A DNA stretch of 16,496 nucleotides from an uncultured Eubacteriales bacterium (GTDB lineage Bacteria; Bacillota; Clostridia; Lachnospirales; Anaerotignaceae), in NCBI GenBank assembly GCA_900548595.1, contig URLB01000034.1:1-16496 (forward strand). Direction: 5' to 3'. A program made the translations under genes and the position numbers. Positions 1 through 7,901 of the stretch are shown in pieces. Position 1 is the first letter of the stretch, and each line of letters begins with the position of its first letter. The notes beneath the pieces are model-generated. The model was not told where the DNA came from, did no database searches, and saw only the letters and a program-made list of their open reading frames with translations.

Positions 1-1903
1 CGTTTCCTTTTACGGACATCGTTATTGTTTTAGGAGTACCGTTAAGGACTATTGGGCTGTTAAATTTGGCGTAAGCCGCCTGAGTATCATCAGACTTTTC
101 TAACTTATAGTTTAGCTGGAGACCTTTACTTCCGTCTGATGCAGACGAAGTAACAGAAGCGCTTCCCGTTACATTTGAAGGGTATGAACTAAATGTAACA
201 GTCGGAGAATTTTCAAATGATTCAACGGTTTTAAGTGTTCCTCCTACTGAAACAGGTATATGGCATACAGCAGTTCCGCTTATACATGTAATATATCCTG
301 TTCCGTTGTTTACCGCTGTGAACGTGCCGTTTGGACTAATCGTTCCGAGGTCTTCATTTGAAAGTACATACGATATTCCACTGGTCAGAGGCGCTGAATA
401 TCCTTCCGAATCTACACCGTTAAATGACAAAGTAATTGACTGACCTTTGTCAAGACTTATAGAGCTTACGGAAGGGGTCATAGCCGCAGCATAAGAATAT
501 GTTACGTTTACAGAAGCAGTAAATCCACCGTATTCGGCAGTTACAGTATATATACCAGGCTCATATGCCGTAAGTATACCGTTTGCAGCATTTCCGTTTC
601 CTCCAGTAACATTGTATGTTACCTGTTCAGCGGGAATATCCACCTTGTTGTAATAACTATCATAACCGATAAGTTTAGTTTTTACACTTTCACCGACAAA
701 GGCTCTTTCAGTATCAGCTTCAAGCTTAAGCTGCGAAAGACTTCCCGTCTGTGAAGTGTTGAATACGCCGAGAGCAGTCATAATTTTTCTTGGCGTACCT
801 TCGGACACGGTGTTTTTAACAGAAAGCTCATCTTCGTCAGCTGTTTCCGCAACCATTGTGCTTGAACCGCCGCCGTCAAGATGCATAGCATTATATGCTC
901 CGTATTCTTTCATAAGAGCAACCATTTCATCGTGGGTTGCTCCTATACTCGTTCCCCTGCCGTCAACAACCATAAGTATAAGTTTGTTACCATCCTGAGA
1001 GATACCTAAAGCTGTTCTGGGCTGTCGACCTGTAATAATTGTTCCGTCATTGGCTTTTTCTCCGTTTACAAGTATTCTTCCGGCGCCGCCGACAGCAGTT
1101 TGTATCGAGTTGAGGTCGATTGAAGATTCAATCCTGGTTGAAACATGGTCTCCTACATGGAAATTCTGATTTGTATAGTCGGCATAGGTGCCTTTAACTA
1201 TAATAACATATCCGTTTCCATTAGGGCATATAACAGTTTCGCCAGGTTGTGAGATATATGTAATTGTATCGTTTTCAACAACTATCTTTACAAGACCGTC
1301 AATTCGTTTATCTATATCTGCTGTGCTGGGAGCAGCAGAAGAATTAAAATACATCGGATAAACAAGCTCTGTTATTTTATTTATTGAGGCAAGTTCTAAC
1401 CTTGCGCCGGCATCGTTTACAAAATCCGCTGTAAAACGTAAGTAATCTATAAAGCTGTTTCCCGTATCAGTCATAAAATAGGCTGCATATTCCTTAGAAT
1501 TAAGATTTTTATCCGTACCTACAGAAATCAATTCACCATCGCTTATAACAGGACCAAACGAAGCCGAATATGCACCGGTAAGACCGAAAAAGTCAGCATT
1601 TACTCCGGCAACTGCGCCGTTGTCATTCAGTAACTTTAAAGCCGTTTCTTTAAGTCCGTACTCTGTTGAACTTTCGACAGGGGCAATTTTAACATTATCT
1701 GATGTCAGATCAATTGTAAGAGTATGTATGTTTTGCCATCCGTCGGTAGCTAGTCGATGTTCATAGCCGTATGTAACGCCTTTTGTAACAATTTCCTCTG
1801 TCTTTTCGCTGTAAAGATTATCGGCAAAGACTGAAACAGAACCTCCTATGGAAAGACAAAAAGCCATAAAGGCAGAAATCATCGGCTTCCAAATTTTTTT
1901 CAT
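1..1903 (-). CDS. Secreted phosphodiester glycosidase (NAGPA domain) with Ig-like repeats; 3' end outside window
   Basis: The 634 visible codons start at ATG 1903 behind TAAGGAGTGA (1908-1917). A signal peptide (MKKIWKP, then a hydrophobic stretch) has a likely cleavage after VFA at residue 27. Residues ~85-360 read as the NAGPA/phosphodiester glycosidase fold: GVNADFFG near 100, GRQPRTALG near 290 and DGGGSST at ~343-349, the usual family signatures. Human NAGPA removes GlcNAc from a phosphodiester; bacterial members are thought to act on phosphodiester-linked surface or teichoic sugars. An Ig-like segment (~365-455), a Big_2-like segment (~455-550) and the start of a probable beta-sandwich follow, and the protein continues past base 1. 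It acts outside the membrane. It lies 4 bases after the stop of the small gene upstream, so the two are probably co-translated. The family call is firm; the substrate is unknown. Confidence 0.88.
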   Translation of the reverse strand, partial: MKKIWKPMISAFMAFCLSIGGSVSVFADNLYSEKTEEIVTKGVTYGYEHRLATDGWQNIHTLTIDLTSDNVKIAPVESSTEYGLKETALKLLNDNGAVAGVNADFFGLTGAYSASFGPVISDGELISVGTDKNLNSKEYAAYFMTDTGNSFIDYLRFTADFVNDAGARLELASINKITELVYPMYFNSSAAPSTADIDKRIDGLVKIVVENDTITYISQPGETVICPNGNGYVIIVKGTYADYTNQNFHVGDHVSTRIESSIDLNSIQTAVGGAGRILVNGEKANDGTIITGRQPRTALGISQDGNKLILMVVDGRGTSIGATHDEMVALMKEYGAYNAMHLDGGGSSTMVAETADEDELSVKNTVSEGTPRKIMTALGVFNTSQTGSLSQLKLEADTERAFVGESVKTKLIGYDSYYNKVDIPAEQVTYNVTGGNGNAANGILTAYEPGIYTVTAEYGGFTASVNVTYSYAAAMTPSVSSISLDKGQSITLSFNGVDSEGYSAPLTSGISYVLSNEDLGTISPNGTFTAVNNGTGYITCISGTAVCHIPVSVGGTLKTVESFENSPTVTFSSYPSNVTGSASVTSSASDGSKGLQLNYKLEKSDDTQAAYAKFNSPIVLNGTPKTITMSVKGN

Positions 1904-1907
1904 TATA

Positions 1908-2393
1908 TCACTCCTTATTGATTTCGCTTATTTCATATCCGCCTTTTACATAGAATTCCGAATCACTCAGTGAATACAGTCCGTCTCCGTCTTCGGTAAT
2001 TACATAAAGCTTATAATTTTGGATGTTTTCACCGTTGCTTATGGGAATTCCGTCGGTGGCATTAATAAGTTCCTCATCGCACACAGCCGACATATCTCCG
2101 TCTTTTAATATTACTACAGAACCTTTTGCGAACTGAACATATTCGCCTTCTGCAATTTCGGCGGAATCATATACAGAATTTGTATTAAAATTGCTTGAAT
2201 AACTACTAATTTGTTCATCGACGTTATCTGTCTGCTCGACTATGCCGTTTTCAATTGTAGCATGAAGAGAAGACAGACTGTCATTCGCTTTATCATTTGT
2301 ACCAGAGCTTCTATGTACAACAAGGGAAAAAACTGTTGCCGCTGCTGCTGATGCCATAACAATTACAGCAGCCGTTATTTTTTTATTTCTCAT
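1908..2393 (-). CDS. Small membrane-anchored protein of unknown function, coupled to the phosphodiester glycosidase
   Basis: I do not recognise this ~161-residue protein. It has a basic start (MRNKK), one hydrophobic segment (TAAVIVMASAAAATVFSLVV) and an acidic extracytoplasmic part; the first ~60 residues after the membrane are Ser/Asn/Asp-rich and probably disordered, and the last ~75 may be a small beta domain (VQFAKGSVVILKDGD). The reading frame also allows GTG at 2402, but the predicted transcript start (~2406) and the GGTGG at 2399-2403, five bases before ATG 2393, favour the ATG. Its TGA stop (1908-1910) lies inside the ribosome binding site of the glycosidase gene, so translation of the two is likely coupled. 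It may be an accessory or regulatory partner of that enzyme; this is inference from position only. Confidence 0.7.
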   Translation of the reverse strand: MRNKKITAAVIVMASAAAATVFSLVVHRSSGTNDKANDSLSSLHATIENGIVEQTDNVDEQISSYSSNFNTNSVYDSAEIAEGEYVQFAKGSVVILKDGDMSAVCDEELINATDGIPISNGENIQNYKLYVITEDGDGLYSLSDSEFYVKGGYEISEINKE

Positions 2394-2412
2394 TTTTACC
2401 ACCGTACACCTA

Positions 2413-2441
2413 CTTATATTAACATAATATTGTTATGTAAA
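2413..2441 (-). promoter_or_regulatory. Sigma-A-type promoter of the small membrane protein / glycosidase operon
   Basis: On the minus strand TTTACA (2441-2436) is followed by 17 bases and TATAAG (2418-2413), five of six matches in each box. The predicted start near 2406 leaves a leader of only about 12 bases before ATG 2393. Confidence 0.6.
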
Positions 2442-2485
2442 GTTATTTGAAAACAATATTTAATAAATTCGTAATATTTTAAACT

Positions 2486-2530
2486 AAAAATTATCCCGCT
2501 AATTAAATCAACTTAGCAGGATAATTTTTT
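2486..2530. terminator. Bidirectional intrinsic terminator between the LCP operon and the glycosidase operon
   Basis: ATTATCCcGCTAA pairs with TTAGCaGGATAAT around a ~10-base loop, with one mismatch. T6 follows on the plus strand (2525-2530) and a T5 run follows on the minus strand. It sits directly after the DUF3877-like gene and should end the minus-strand LCP operon before the next promoter. Confidence 0.75.
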
Positions 2531-3086
2531 AATGTCCAACATTGCAGTTATGATGAATAATCGTCTCAAAATCATAATCTATAAGCCTATGATAGTAACT
2601 GCCCATGATGTCAAATGTAAAGCAATATTTGTATTCATCAATGTTTGCGTCTCTGAAATATATAACATATTGAAATTCAGAGTCATTGATTTCTTCACAA
2701 ACATAGTCTGCTGATTCTTTTTCAAAAATATTTTTTATCTCATCTATAGTACAGTTTCTATCTCTTATCTTATCAATAAGCTCTCTTAGAAAAAACCTTC
2801 TGGGATTGCTCTTCATAATTTTATCTATTTCATCAGAATATACTCTTAATCCATATCTTCCGTCAGAAGCAATTTCCATATCTATTTTCCCGAGTTTATC
2901 AGCTACAAAATCTTTAAACATAATTAGCTTGTCAGAGGAAACGTCATCTTCACCGATAAGATATGACAATAAATCTTCTGTATAGTAAATACATATCCCT
3001 AAACTGCGTTCTTCCCCGAGTTTAAGCATCATTTCAAAAACAGAATCCGAAAGATTCTTTAAAAGGTATTCAAATCCTTTTTTCAT
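2529..3086 (-). CDS. DUF3877-like protein of unknown function
   Basis: This 185-residue soluble protein has no signal peptide or membrane segment. Its layout resembles DUF3877 proteins of Clostridia as I remember them: an N-terminal helix with LKLGEERSLGICIYY, a middle part (DFVADKLGKIDME), and a C-terminal part with EFQYVIYFRDANIDEYKYCF followed by YYHRL. No catalytic motif is evident and no function is established to my knowledge. The start ATG overlaps the TGA of the upstream LCP gene as ATGA (3083-3086), and AAGGAG at 3094-3099 lies seven bases before it, so it is co-translated with the LCP ligase. It is the last gene before the terminator at 2486-2530. A role tied to envelope glycopolymer assembly is only suggested by position. 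Confidence 0.72.
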   Translation of the reverse strand: MKKGFEYLLKNLSDSVFEMMLKLGEERSLGICIYYTEDLLSYLIGEDDVSSDKLIMFKDFVADKLGKIDMEIASDGRYGLRVYSDEIDKIMKSNPRRFFLRELIDKIRDRNCTIDEIKNIFEKESADYVCEEINDSEFQYVIYFRDANIDEYKYCFTFDIMGSYYHRLIDYDFETIIHHNCNVGH

Positions 3087-4414
3087 TGTTGCTCTCCTTC
3101 CGGAGGAGTTACGGGAACCTGTATTTCACCCTGTCCAAGACCGAGAATAATTAAAATATCATCTTCTCCGCCGAGTAAAAGGTCATCAACGACAATAACT
3201 GCATTTTCAAAATAAGGCAGTAAGTCTTGACCTTGCCCCTCCTCTTTAACTACTATTCTTGTGTAGTCGGTTTGTTCACCTTTATAGGTTGAAACCTTAC
3301 TTATTGTGAAACCTTCATTTTCAAGGGTGTCTCTCGCTCTGCCGGCAAGTCCCATAGTTTCACCGCCGTTGGCAATTTCTATATTCTTATGTTTACTTGA
3401 TGTAAGGAACTCTCCGCCTGAATAGAATATTTCATCTACAGCTTGTCCGATTGAGCTTTCATCTGCAATATAATAGCTTGCTCCGTTTATATACTGAGGA
3501 TATCCAGGAAGAGTTTCCGTTAAAATTTCACTTGATTTTACATCATCGATATATGTTGCGTATTTAAGCATATCACCCAGAGACATGTCTGTCTTAATAT
3601 ATTCAAACGCCGCTTTTATCAGACTGGGAAGATTTTTTATAATAGTATCTGTATCCAGTACCTGCTTAACAAAAGCAGATAAAAACTGCTGTTGAACTTC
3701 AATACGTCCGATATCTCCGTTGGCATATTGTCTGTTTCTTACAAGCTGCTCCGCCGTATCTCCGTCCAAATGCTGCTGACCTTCCTTAAGATTTATATAA
3801 AGTCCCTGGACAGGGTCGGAATAATACATATCATAAGGAACATACATATCAACTCCGCCTATTATATCAACTACAGCCTTAAATGCTTCTATATTAAAAA
3901 GCACATAATTGTCTATTTCTATGTCAAGCAAATCTTCAAGCTGCATTGCAAGACATTCCATACCTATTTCTTTTCCGGCATATGCATGAACTGCATTCAT
4001 TTTTACAACGCTTGGTATGGATTTTCCTGCATTGTTTATTTTTTCTCGTACTTCAGGTGTTACTTCCGTATAAGTATCTCTTGGTATAGACAACATCTTG
4101 GCAGTTCCTGATTCACTGTCAAAGTTTGCCACAAATATGACGTCCGTTCTTGTTTCGGCTTCATCAACTCCGCATACAAGAATATTAATGTTTACGTCAT
4201 CCTTAACCATGTCTCCGATTACCTGCGTTACACTCGGAGCTTTTTCATATCCTTTTTCCGGTGTATAAGTGGCCTTTGTATAAGCATATACAGCTACAAA
4301 CGAAAGCGCTATAAAGCATACTACAATTATAAATACCGTTTTAAAAAATGAAGCTGCCGGATTTTTTTTATTTGGTTTTGCTTCATTACCGATTGCCTTT
4401 TTCTTACCAAACAT
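3083..4414 (-). CDS. LytR-CpsA-Psr (LCP) family glycopolymer ligase, paralogue 1
   Basis: LCP enzymes move glycopolymers (teichoic acids, capsule and related) from undecaprenyl-pyrophosphate carriers to peptidoglycan outside the membrane. The 443-residue protein has a basic cytoplasmic end, one membrane segment (~24-45), an LCP domain (~74-255) and a LytR_C domain (~344-425, starting IEIANGGETMG). Expected phosphate- and metal-binding positions are present: R89-T-D91, IPRD at 110-113, R226 and R228 in LVRNR, and GRIEVQQ with R237 and Q241. The C-terminal tail is Pro/Glu-rich. ATG 4414 has AGGAG nine bases upstream. It lies 19 bases after its paralogue and overlaps the DUF3877-like gene by four bases. 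Because all predicted catalytic residues are present, this is the more conventional copy of the pair. The polymer it transfers cannot be told from sequence. Confidence 0.93.
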   Translation of the reverse strand: MFGKKKAIGNEAKPNKKNPAASFFKTVFIIVVCFIALSFVAVYAYTKATYTPEKGYEKAPSVTQVIGDMVKDDVNINILVCGVDEAETRTDVIFVANFDSESGTAKMLSIPRDTYTEVTPEVREKINNAGKSIPSVVKMNAVHAYAGKEIGMECLAMQLEDLLDIEIDNYVLFNIEAFKAVVDIIGGVDMYVPYDMYYSDPVQGLYINLKEGQQHLDGDTAEQLVRNRQYANGDIGRIEVQQQFLSAFVKQVLDTDTIIKNLPSLIKAAFEYIKTDMSLGDMLKYATYIDDVKSSEILTETLPGYPQYINGASYYIADESSIGQAVDEIFYSGGEFLTSSKHKNIEIANGGETMGLAGRARDTLENEGFTISKVSTYKGEQTDYTRIVVKEEGQGQDLLPYFENAVIVVDDLLLGGEDDILIILGLGQGEIQVPVTPPEGEQQ

Positions 4415-4433
4415 ATACTAACTCTCCTAAAAA

Positions 4434-5732
4434 TCAGCTTTCTTTAAGTCCTATAATTATCTTAATATCCGTATCTCCGTCGACTGCCGCCGGATCAACG
4501 ACAACCTTTGCGTCTGTAAATAAAGAAACAAGATCTTCCCCTATTCCTTCTTCCTTTACGTTTATTATTGTAGTATCCTGTTGATTTCCGTACCAAGTTG
4601 TAATTTTTGTTACGTTATAGCCGAGACCGTTAAGTCTCTCCTGTGTTTTAGCAGCATAACCCATAATATTTCCGCCGTTTGACACTTCTATTGAATACTG
4701 TTTACTATCTTTAGCTGTTGTTTCCTCAGGTTCCTGTATAATTCCTCTAAACACTCTGTCAGACATAATTTTAATTTCTTCAAGATCTGGAATAAACATA
4801 TTTTCTGCTTCACCGGGGATAGTTTCCATAGATATTTTTGTTATATCAACCAGAGGAATATATTTTAAATAACTTATACAGTCTCCTAAAGATACATCTG
4901 TTGTTACATATTTATATACGGCATTAATAGTTTTTGTTAAATCACCTATAACATTTTCCGAATCAAGGATTTTGCTTATCAGCGCGATTATGAAATCCTG
5001 TTGAGTACTTACCCTTCCGACATCCTGTTGAGCATAACCTTTCCTGAATCGTACAAGCTGTTCTGCCTTATCACCATCTAAATGCTGCTGACCTTCTTTA
5101 AGATTAATCAGAGGCCCGCCGTTATCACGCATATCCCAGTACATGTCCATGGGGACATACATATCGACTCCGCCTACTGCGTCGACTATTTCCTTAAATG
5201 CATTCAAGTTTATCTGTATGTAGTGGTCAATATCAACGTTAAGAAGACTTTCAAGCGCTTGAACAACATACTCGTTATTTTTTTCCGGACCGGCATAGGC
5301 ATAAAGTTCACAGAGCTTGCACTCACCTTTAGTTCCGTATTTTGTGGGAATATAGTCGCTTCTGCCGCTGTTCTGCATTTCAAGCATCATACTTTCGGAC
5401 ATAAAGACCTGCGTATCTCTTGGTACAGAAACAAATGAAGCTTCCCCGGTTTCCGTATCAAACGAAACCACTATATTTACGTCTGAATGAATTTCATCGG
5501 CGTCGGTTCCTAAAATAGCGACATTAATTTTTTTATCCGCTATAGTCGTGCTTAAATCGCTTTTGCTTTCGGAATTAATCGCTTCCTGCTTATCACGCTG
5601 CGATTTTAAGGCTGTAGCGGCTAACACAAAAACTGCTGAAAATACAAAAACTATTACAAAAACGGTAAGTATAAATCTTCCTATAAGTTTTCTTTTTCTT
5701 CGCTTATTTTTATAATACTCTTTATTGCCCAC
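4434..5732 (-). CDS. LytR-CpsA-Psr (LCP) family glycopolymer ligase, paralogue 2, with Arg-to-His substitution
   Basis: First gene of the LCP operon. The frame opens at ATG 5747, but no ribosome site precedes that codon; GGGGAGA (5739-5745) lies six bases before an in-frame GTG at 5732, so I place the start there (432 residues). Numbered from the longer form, it has one membrane segment (~22-45), an LCP domain (~73-265) and a LytR_C domain (~351-433, IEVSNGGNIMG). VPRDT (109-112), LVRFRKG (R233, R235) and DVGRVSTQQ (R245, Q249) are intact. In the RSD-type motif that holds a phosphate-binding Arg in Cps2A-like enzymes, this copy reads H87-S-D89. A Cys pair (GECKLCEL, ~141-148) is absent from paralogue 1. 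It is clearly homologous to the neighbouring gene, from an old tandem duplication. It may be active with altered polymer preference; that is inference. Confidence 0.92.
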   Translation of the reverse strand: MGNKEYYKNKRRKRKLIGRFILTVFVIVFVFSAVFVLAATALKSQRDKQEAINSESKSDLSTTIADKKINVAILGTDADEIHSDVNIVVSFDTETGEASFVSVPRDTQVFMSESMMLEMQNSGRSDYIPTKYGTKGECKLCELYAYAGPEKNNEYVVQALESLLNVDIDHYIQINLNAFKEIVDAVGGVDMYVPMDMYWDMRDNGGPLINLKEGQQHLDGDKAEQLVRFRKGYAQQDVGRVSTQQDFIIALISKILDSENVIGDLTKTINAVYKYVTTDVSLGDCISYLKYIPLVDITKISMETIPGEAENMFIPDLEEIKIMSDRVFRGIIQEPEETTAKDSKQYSIEVSNGGNIMGYAAKTQERLNGLGYNVTKITTWYGNQQDTTIINVKEEGIGEDLVSLFTDAKVVVDPAAVDGDTDIKIIIGLKES

Positions 5733-5738
5733 TGATAT

Positions 5739-5745
5739 TCTCCCC
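5739..5745 (-). promoter_or_regulatory. Ribosome binding site that sets the start of LCP paralogue 2
   Basis: GGGGAGA lies six bases before GTG 5732 on the minus strand. The 15 bases before ATG 5747 contain only A and T, so the ATG has no ribosome site. Confidence 0.6.
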
Positions 5746-5795
5746 ATTAATAATAAATATGTATATAAATAATTAAAATTAGCTAAATCTTAGTT

Positions 5796-5824
5796 ATTAT
5801 AGCAAAATTTCACCTTTTTTACAA
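5796..5824 (-). promoter_or_regulatory. Extended -10 sigma-A-type promoter of the LCP operon
   Basis: On the minus strand TTGTAA (5824-5819), 17 bases, then TATAAT (5801-5796) preceded by TGC, an extended -10. The expected start near 5789 gives a leader of about 55 bases before GTG 5732. Confidence 0.7.
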
Positions 5825-5905
5825 CATTAAAAGACCCCTTAATAATTTTTTTAAACTTATCTTAATGTATTCTTTTGTTATTTGTAGTAGAATTGTAAAA
5901 AATAT

Positions 5906-5934
5906 TTGCACATTTATGTTAAAAGCGGTATTGT
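5906..5934 (+). promoter_or_regulatory. Probable promoter of the LTA-synthase-family gene
   Basis: TTGCAC (5906-5911), 17 bases, then TATTGT (5929-5934); a TATATA lies just beyond. It is divergent from, and does not overlap, the LCP promoter. The TTG at 5906 can also be read as a start codon of the same frame, but GGAGG at 5976-5980 before ATG 5987 is much better. Confidence 0.45.
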
Positions 5935-5986
5935 ATATAAATGGTTACAGTGTAAACATACATATAACCGTTTTTGGAGGTACATA

Positions 5987-7867
5987 ATGAATATTAAATT
6001 AAAAAAAATAAAACCTGATATTAAAACTTCATTAATAGTAATAATAATAGCTGCATTGATTACAACGGGATTAATGTTTTATCTTTCACCGGGTTCATTA
6101 AAAGTGTTTATGGGATTTGTTATAGACAGTCCCTCGCTCTTTATTTTAAACTATCTTCCGATACTGTTGTTTATGCTTATGCTTTATTTTATATCAGGCA
6201 ACTGTATTTTTGCAAGCGGTATACCTTTTATGATTTTTACGGCAGCGGCTTTTGCCAACAGAACAAAGTCAACTTTACGTCAAGATCCGCTTGTTCCAAG
6301 TGATTTATCCGTAATAACGGAAGTAAAATCCATATTACAGAATTATGACAAGATATATATGATACTTGCTATTGCCGCCGTACTTATTACATTAGCAATA
6401 ATTGCACTGGCTTTTTTATTTTTTAAAAAGAGTGATAAACTGACTGTTAAAAAACGTATTTTAGGAGCCGGCGGATGTATTGCATGCTTTGTTATTATGT
6501 TTTCTACAGTGTATTCGAATACAGAATTGTATAACAGCTATGCAGTTGACGGAAACATATATTTTAAAGTTAACCAGTATATATCAAAAGGATTTTTATA
6601 CAGCTTTATTTATGATATTAATAATCTTAAAGTAGAAAAACCATCGTTGTATAATCCTGAGGCATTTAATGCAATTGACGATACAGCGGAGTCAACAGAA
6701 CTCAACGACATATCAAAACCTAACATAGTTATGATTATGAGCGAGGCTTTTTCTGATATAAGTAATTCCGAATCTATTAATTTTGATGAGTACGGAGATC
6801 CACTTGAATTTTATAACCAATTTATTAATAGAGATGATGTTATTTCCGGGCATATTGTTGTTCCTAATTTTGGAGGAGGCACTTCGGATACAGAATTTGA
6901 TGTGCTTACAGGCTGTTCTACAAAATATATAGACAGTTCTCAAGTATCATATAACTTTATCAGAAAACCCATGGAAGCTATGCCGAGACTTTTGAAAAAT
7001 ATAGGTTATGATACGTTAGCCATACATCCCGGATACGGTTGGTTTTATAATAGAACTAATGTGTATAAAAACATGGGGTTTGATGACTTTATATATCTTG
7101 AGGAAGACTTTGAGCCTTCAACTCAAAACAAGGGCGGATATATTTCCGATGAGGTTACAACGCAGTCTATTATAGATAACTTTGAAAATCATGTAAAAAA
7201 TAATGACGATCCCATTTTTGAATTTTGTGTTACAATACAAAATCATGGACCATATGAAGAAAAGTATGAAAACCTAAAGACAAATTTTTCGACGGATATT
7301 CAGCTTACAGACGATGAAAAGGCTATATATTCAGGATATTTCCAGGGGATAGATGACGCAGATGCTCAGATAGAAACTTTGGTAAATTATTTTGAAAGCA
7401 TAGACGAACCGGTTGTACTTATATTTTTTGGAGATCATTTGCCCGGATTTTCTAACGGAATGTCATATTTTTCTCAGTTCAGACCCGATATAGACTTAAA
7501 CGGCAATCAGTGGCAGCAGATGAAAGCATATGAAACACCGTTTTTCATTTGGGCTAACGACGTGGCTTTAAAAACAACAAATTTTTCTGAAAATGCCAAG
7601 AATATTAAAATGCCGGTAAATGATATAATCAGTTCTTTTTATCTCGGAACAACGGTTATGGAATTGTTGGATATGGGAAATATCTCCCCTCTTTTTGGAT
7701 TTGTAAACGAACTCAGAGGATCACTTCCCGTAGCGTCATCAAATGTCTATATGTATCCTGATGGAACGCTTTCCGATACCATAGACGAAAGTAAAGCGGC
7801 GGATATACAGAAGTATAAAGAATGGATTTATTATAAACTGTTTGATGATGAAATAAGCACACCTTAA
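5987..7867 (+). CDS. LTA-synthase-family phosphoglycerol transferase (sulfatase-like membrane enzyme)
   Basis: This 626-residue membrane enzyme starts at ATG 5987 behind GGAGG. About five hydrophobic segments (~13-33, 52-70, 74-91, 123-147, 160-176) include the conserved RQDPLVPSDL loop (98-107). The extracellular alkaline-phosphatase-type domain follows (~244-575). Residues corresponding to the LtaS active site are visible: E253 (IVMIMSEAF), catalytic T299 (GGGTSDTEF), H420 (TIQNHGPY), D483 and H484 (FFGDHLPG). LtaS-type enzymes move glycerol-phosphate from phosphatidylglycerol to a lipid-anchored polymer or primer outside the cell; some relatives act on other acceptors, so lipoteichoic acid synthesis itself is inference. 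It is transcribed alone, divergent from the two LCP ligases. The stop codon forms the loop of its own terminator. No catalytic residue is missing. Confidence 0.92.
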   Translation: MNIKLKKIKPDIKTSLIVIIIAALITTGLMFYLSPGSLKVFMGFVIDSPSLFILNYLPILLFMLMLYFISGNCIFASGIPFMIFTAAAFANRTKSTLRQDPLVPSDLSVITEVKSILQNYDKIYMILAIAAVLITLAIIALAFLFFKKSDKLTVKKRILGAGGCIACFVIMFSTVYSNTELYNSYAVDGNIYFKVNQYISKGFLYSFIYDINNLKVEKPSLYNPEAFNAIDDTAESTELNDISKPNIVMIMSEAFSDISNSESINFDEYGDPLEFYNQFINRDDVISGHIVVPNFGGGTSDTEFDVLTGCSTKYIDSSQVSYNFIRKPMEAMPRLLKNIGYDTLAIHPGYGWFYNRTNVYKNMGFDDFIYLEEDFEPSTQNKGGYISDEVTTQSIIDNFENHVKNNDDPIFEFCVTIQNHGPYEEKYENLKTNFSTDIQLTDDEKAIYSGYFQGIDDADAQIETLVNYFESIDEPVVLIFFGDHLPGFSNGMSYFSQFRPDIDLNGNQWQQMKAYETPFFIWANDVALKTTNFSENAKNIKMPVNDIISSFYLGTTVMELLDMGNISPLFGFVNELRGSLPVASSNVYMYPDGTLSDTIDESKAADIQKYKEWIYYKLFDDEISTP

Positions 7868-7886
7868 AGGTGTGCTTATTTTTATA
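7851..7886 (+). terminator. Intrinsic terminator with the stop codon as its loop
   Basis: AAATAAGCACACCT (7851-7864) pairs perfectly over 14 bp with 7868-7881. The three-base loop, 7865-7867, is the TAA stop of the LTA-synthase-family gene. A T-rich tail follows. The last coding bases form the upstream arm. Confidence 0.9.
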
Positions 7887-7901
7887 TACCGGTTAATAAA
7901 G

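Noticed and set aside
756..998. Plus-strand open frame of 80 codons
   Set aside because: It lies antisense to the glycosidase NAGPA domain, which carries clear family motifs; no ribosome site or family signal supports it.
3692..4111. Plus-strand open frame of 139 codons
   Set aside because: Antisense shadow of LCP paralogue 1; the composition is implausible (many Tyr, Ile, His, Phe) and a second shadow at 5082-5438 mirrors it in the paralogue.
5942..5968. GGTTA / TAACC inverted repeat in the leader of the LTA-synthase-family gene
   Set aside because: Five base pairs around a 17-base loop is too weak to support an operator or riboswitch.
5906..5986. Upstream TTG start giving a 27-residue extension of the LTA-synthase-family protein
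   Set aside because: It falls within the likely promoter and has no ribosome site; GGAGG before ATG 5987 is far better.
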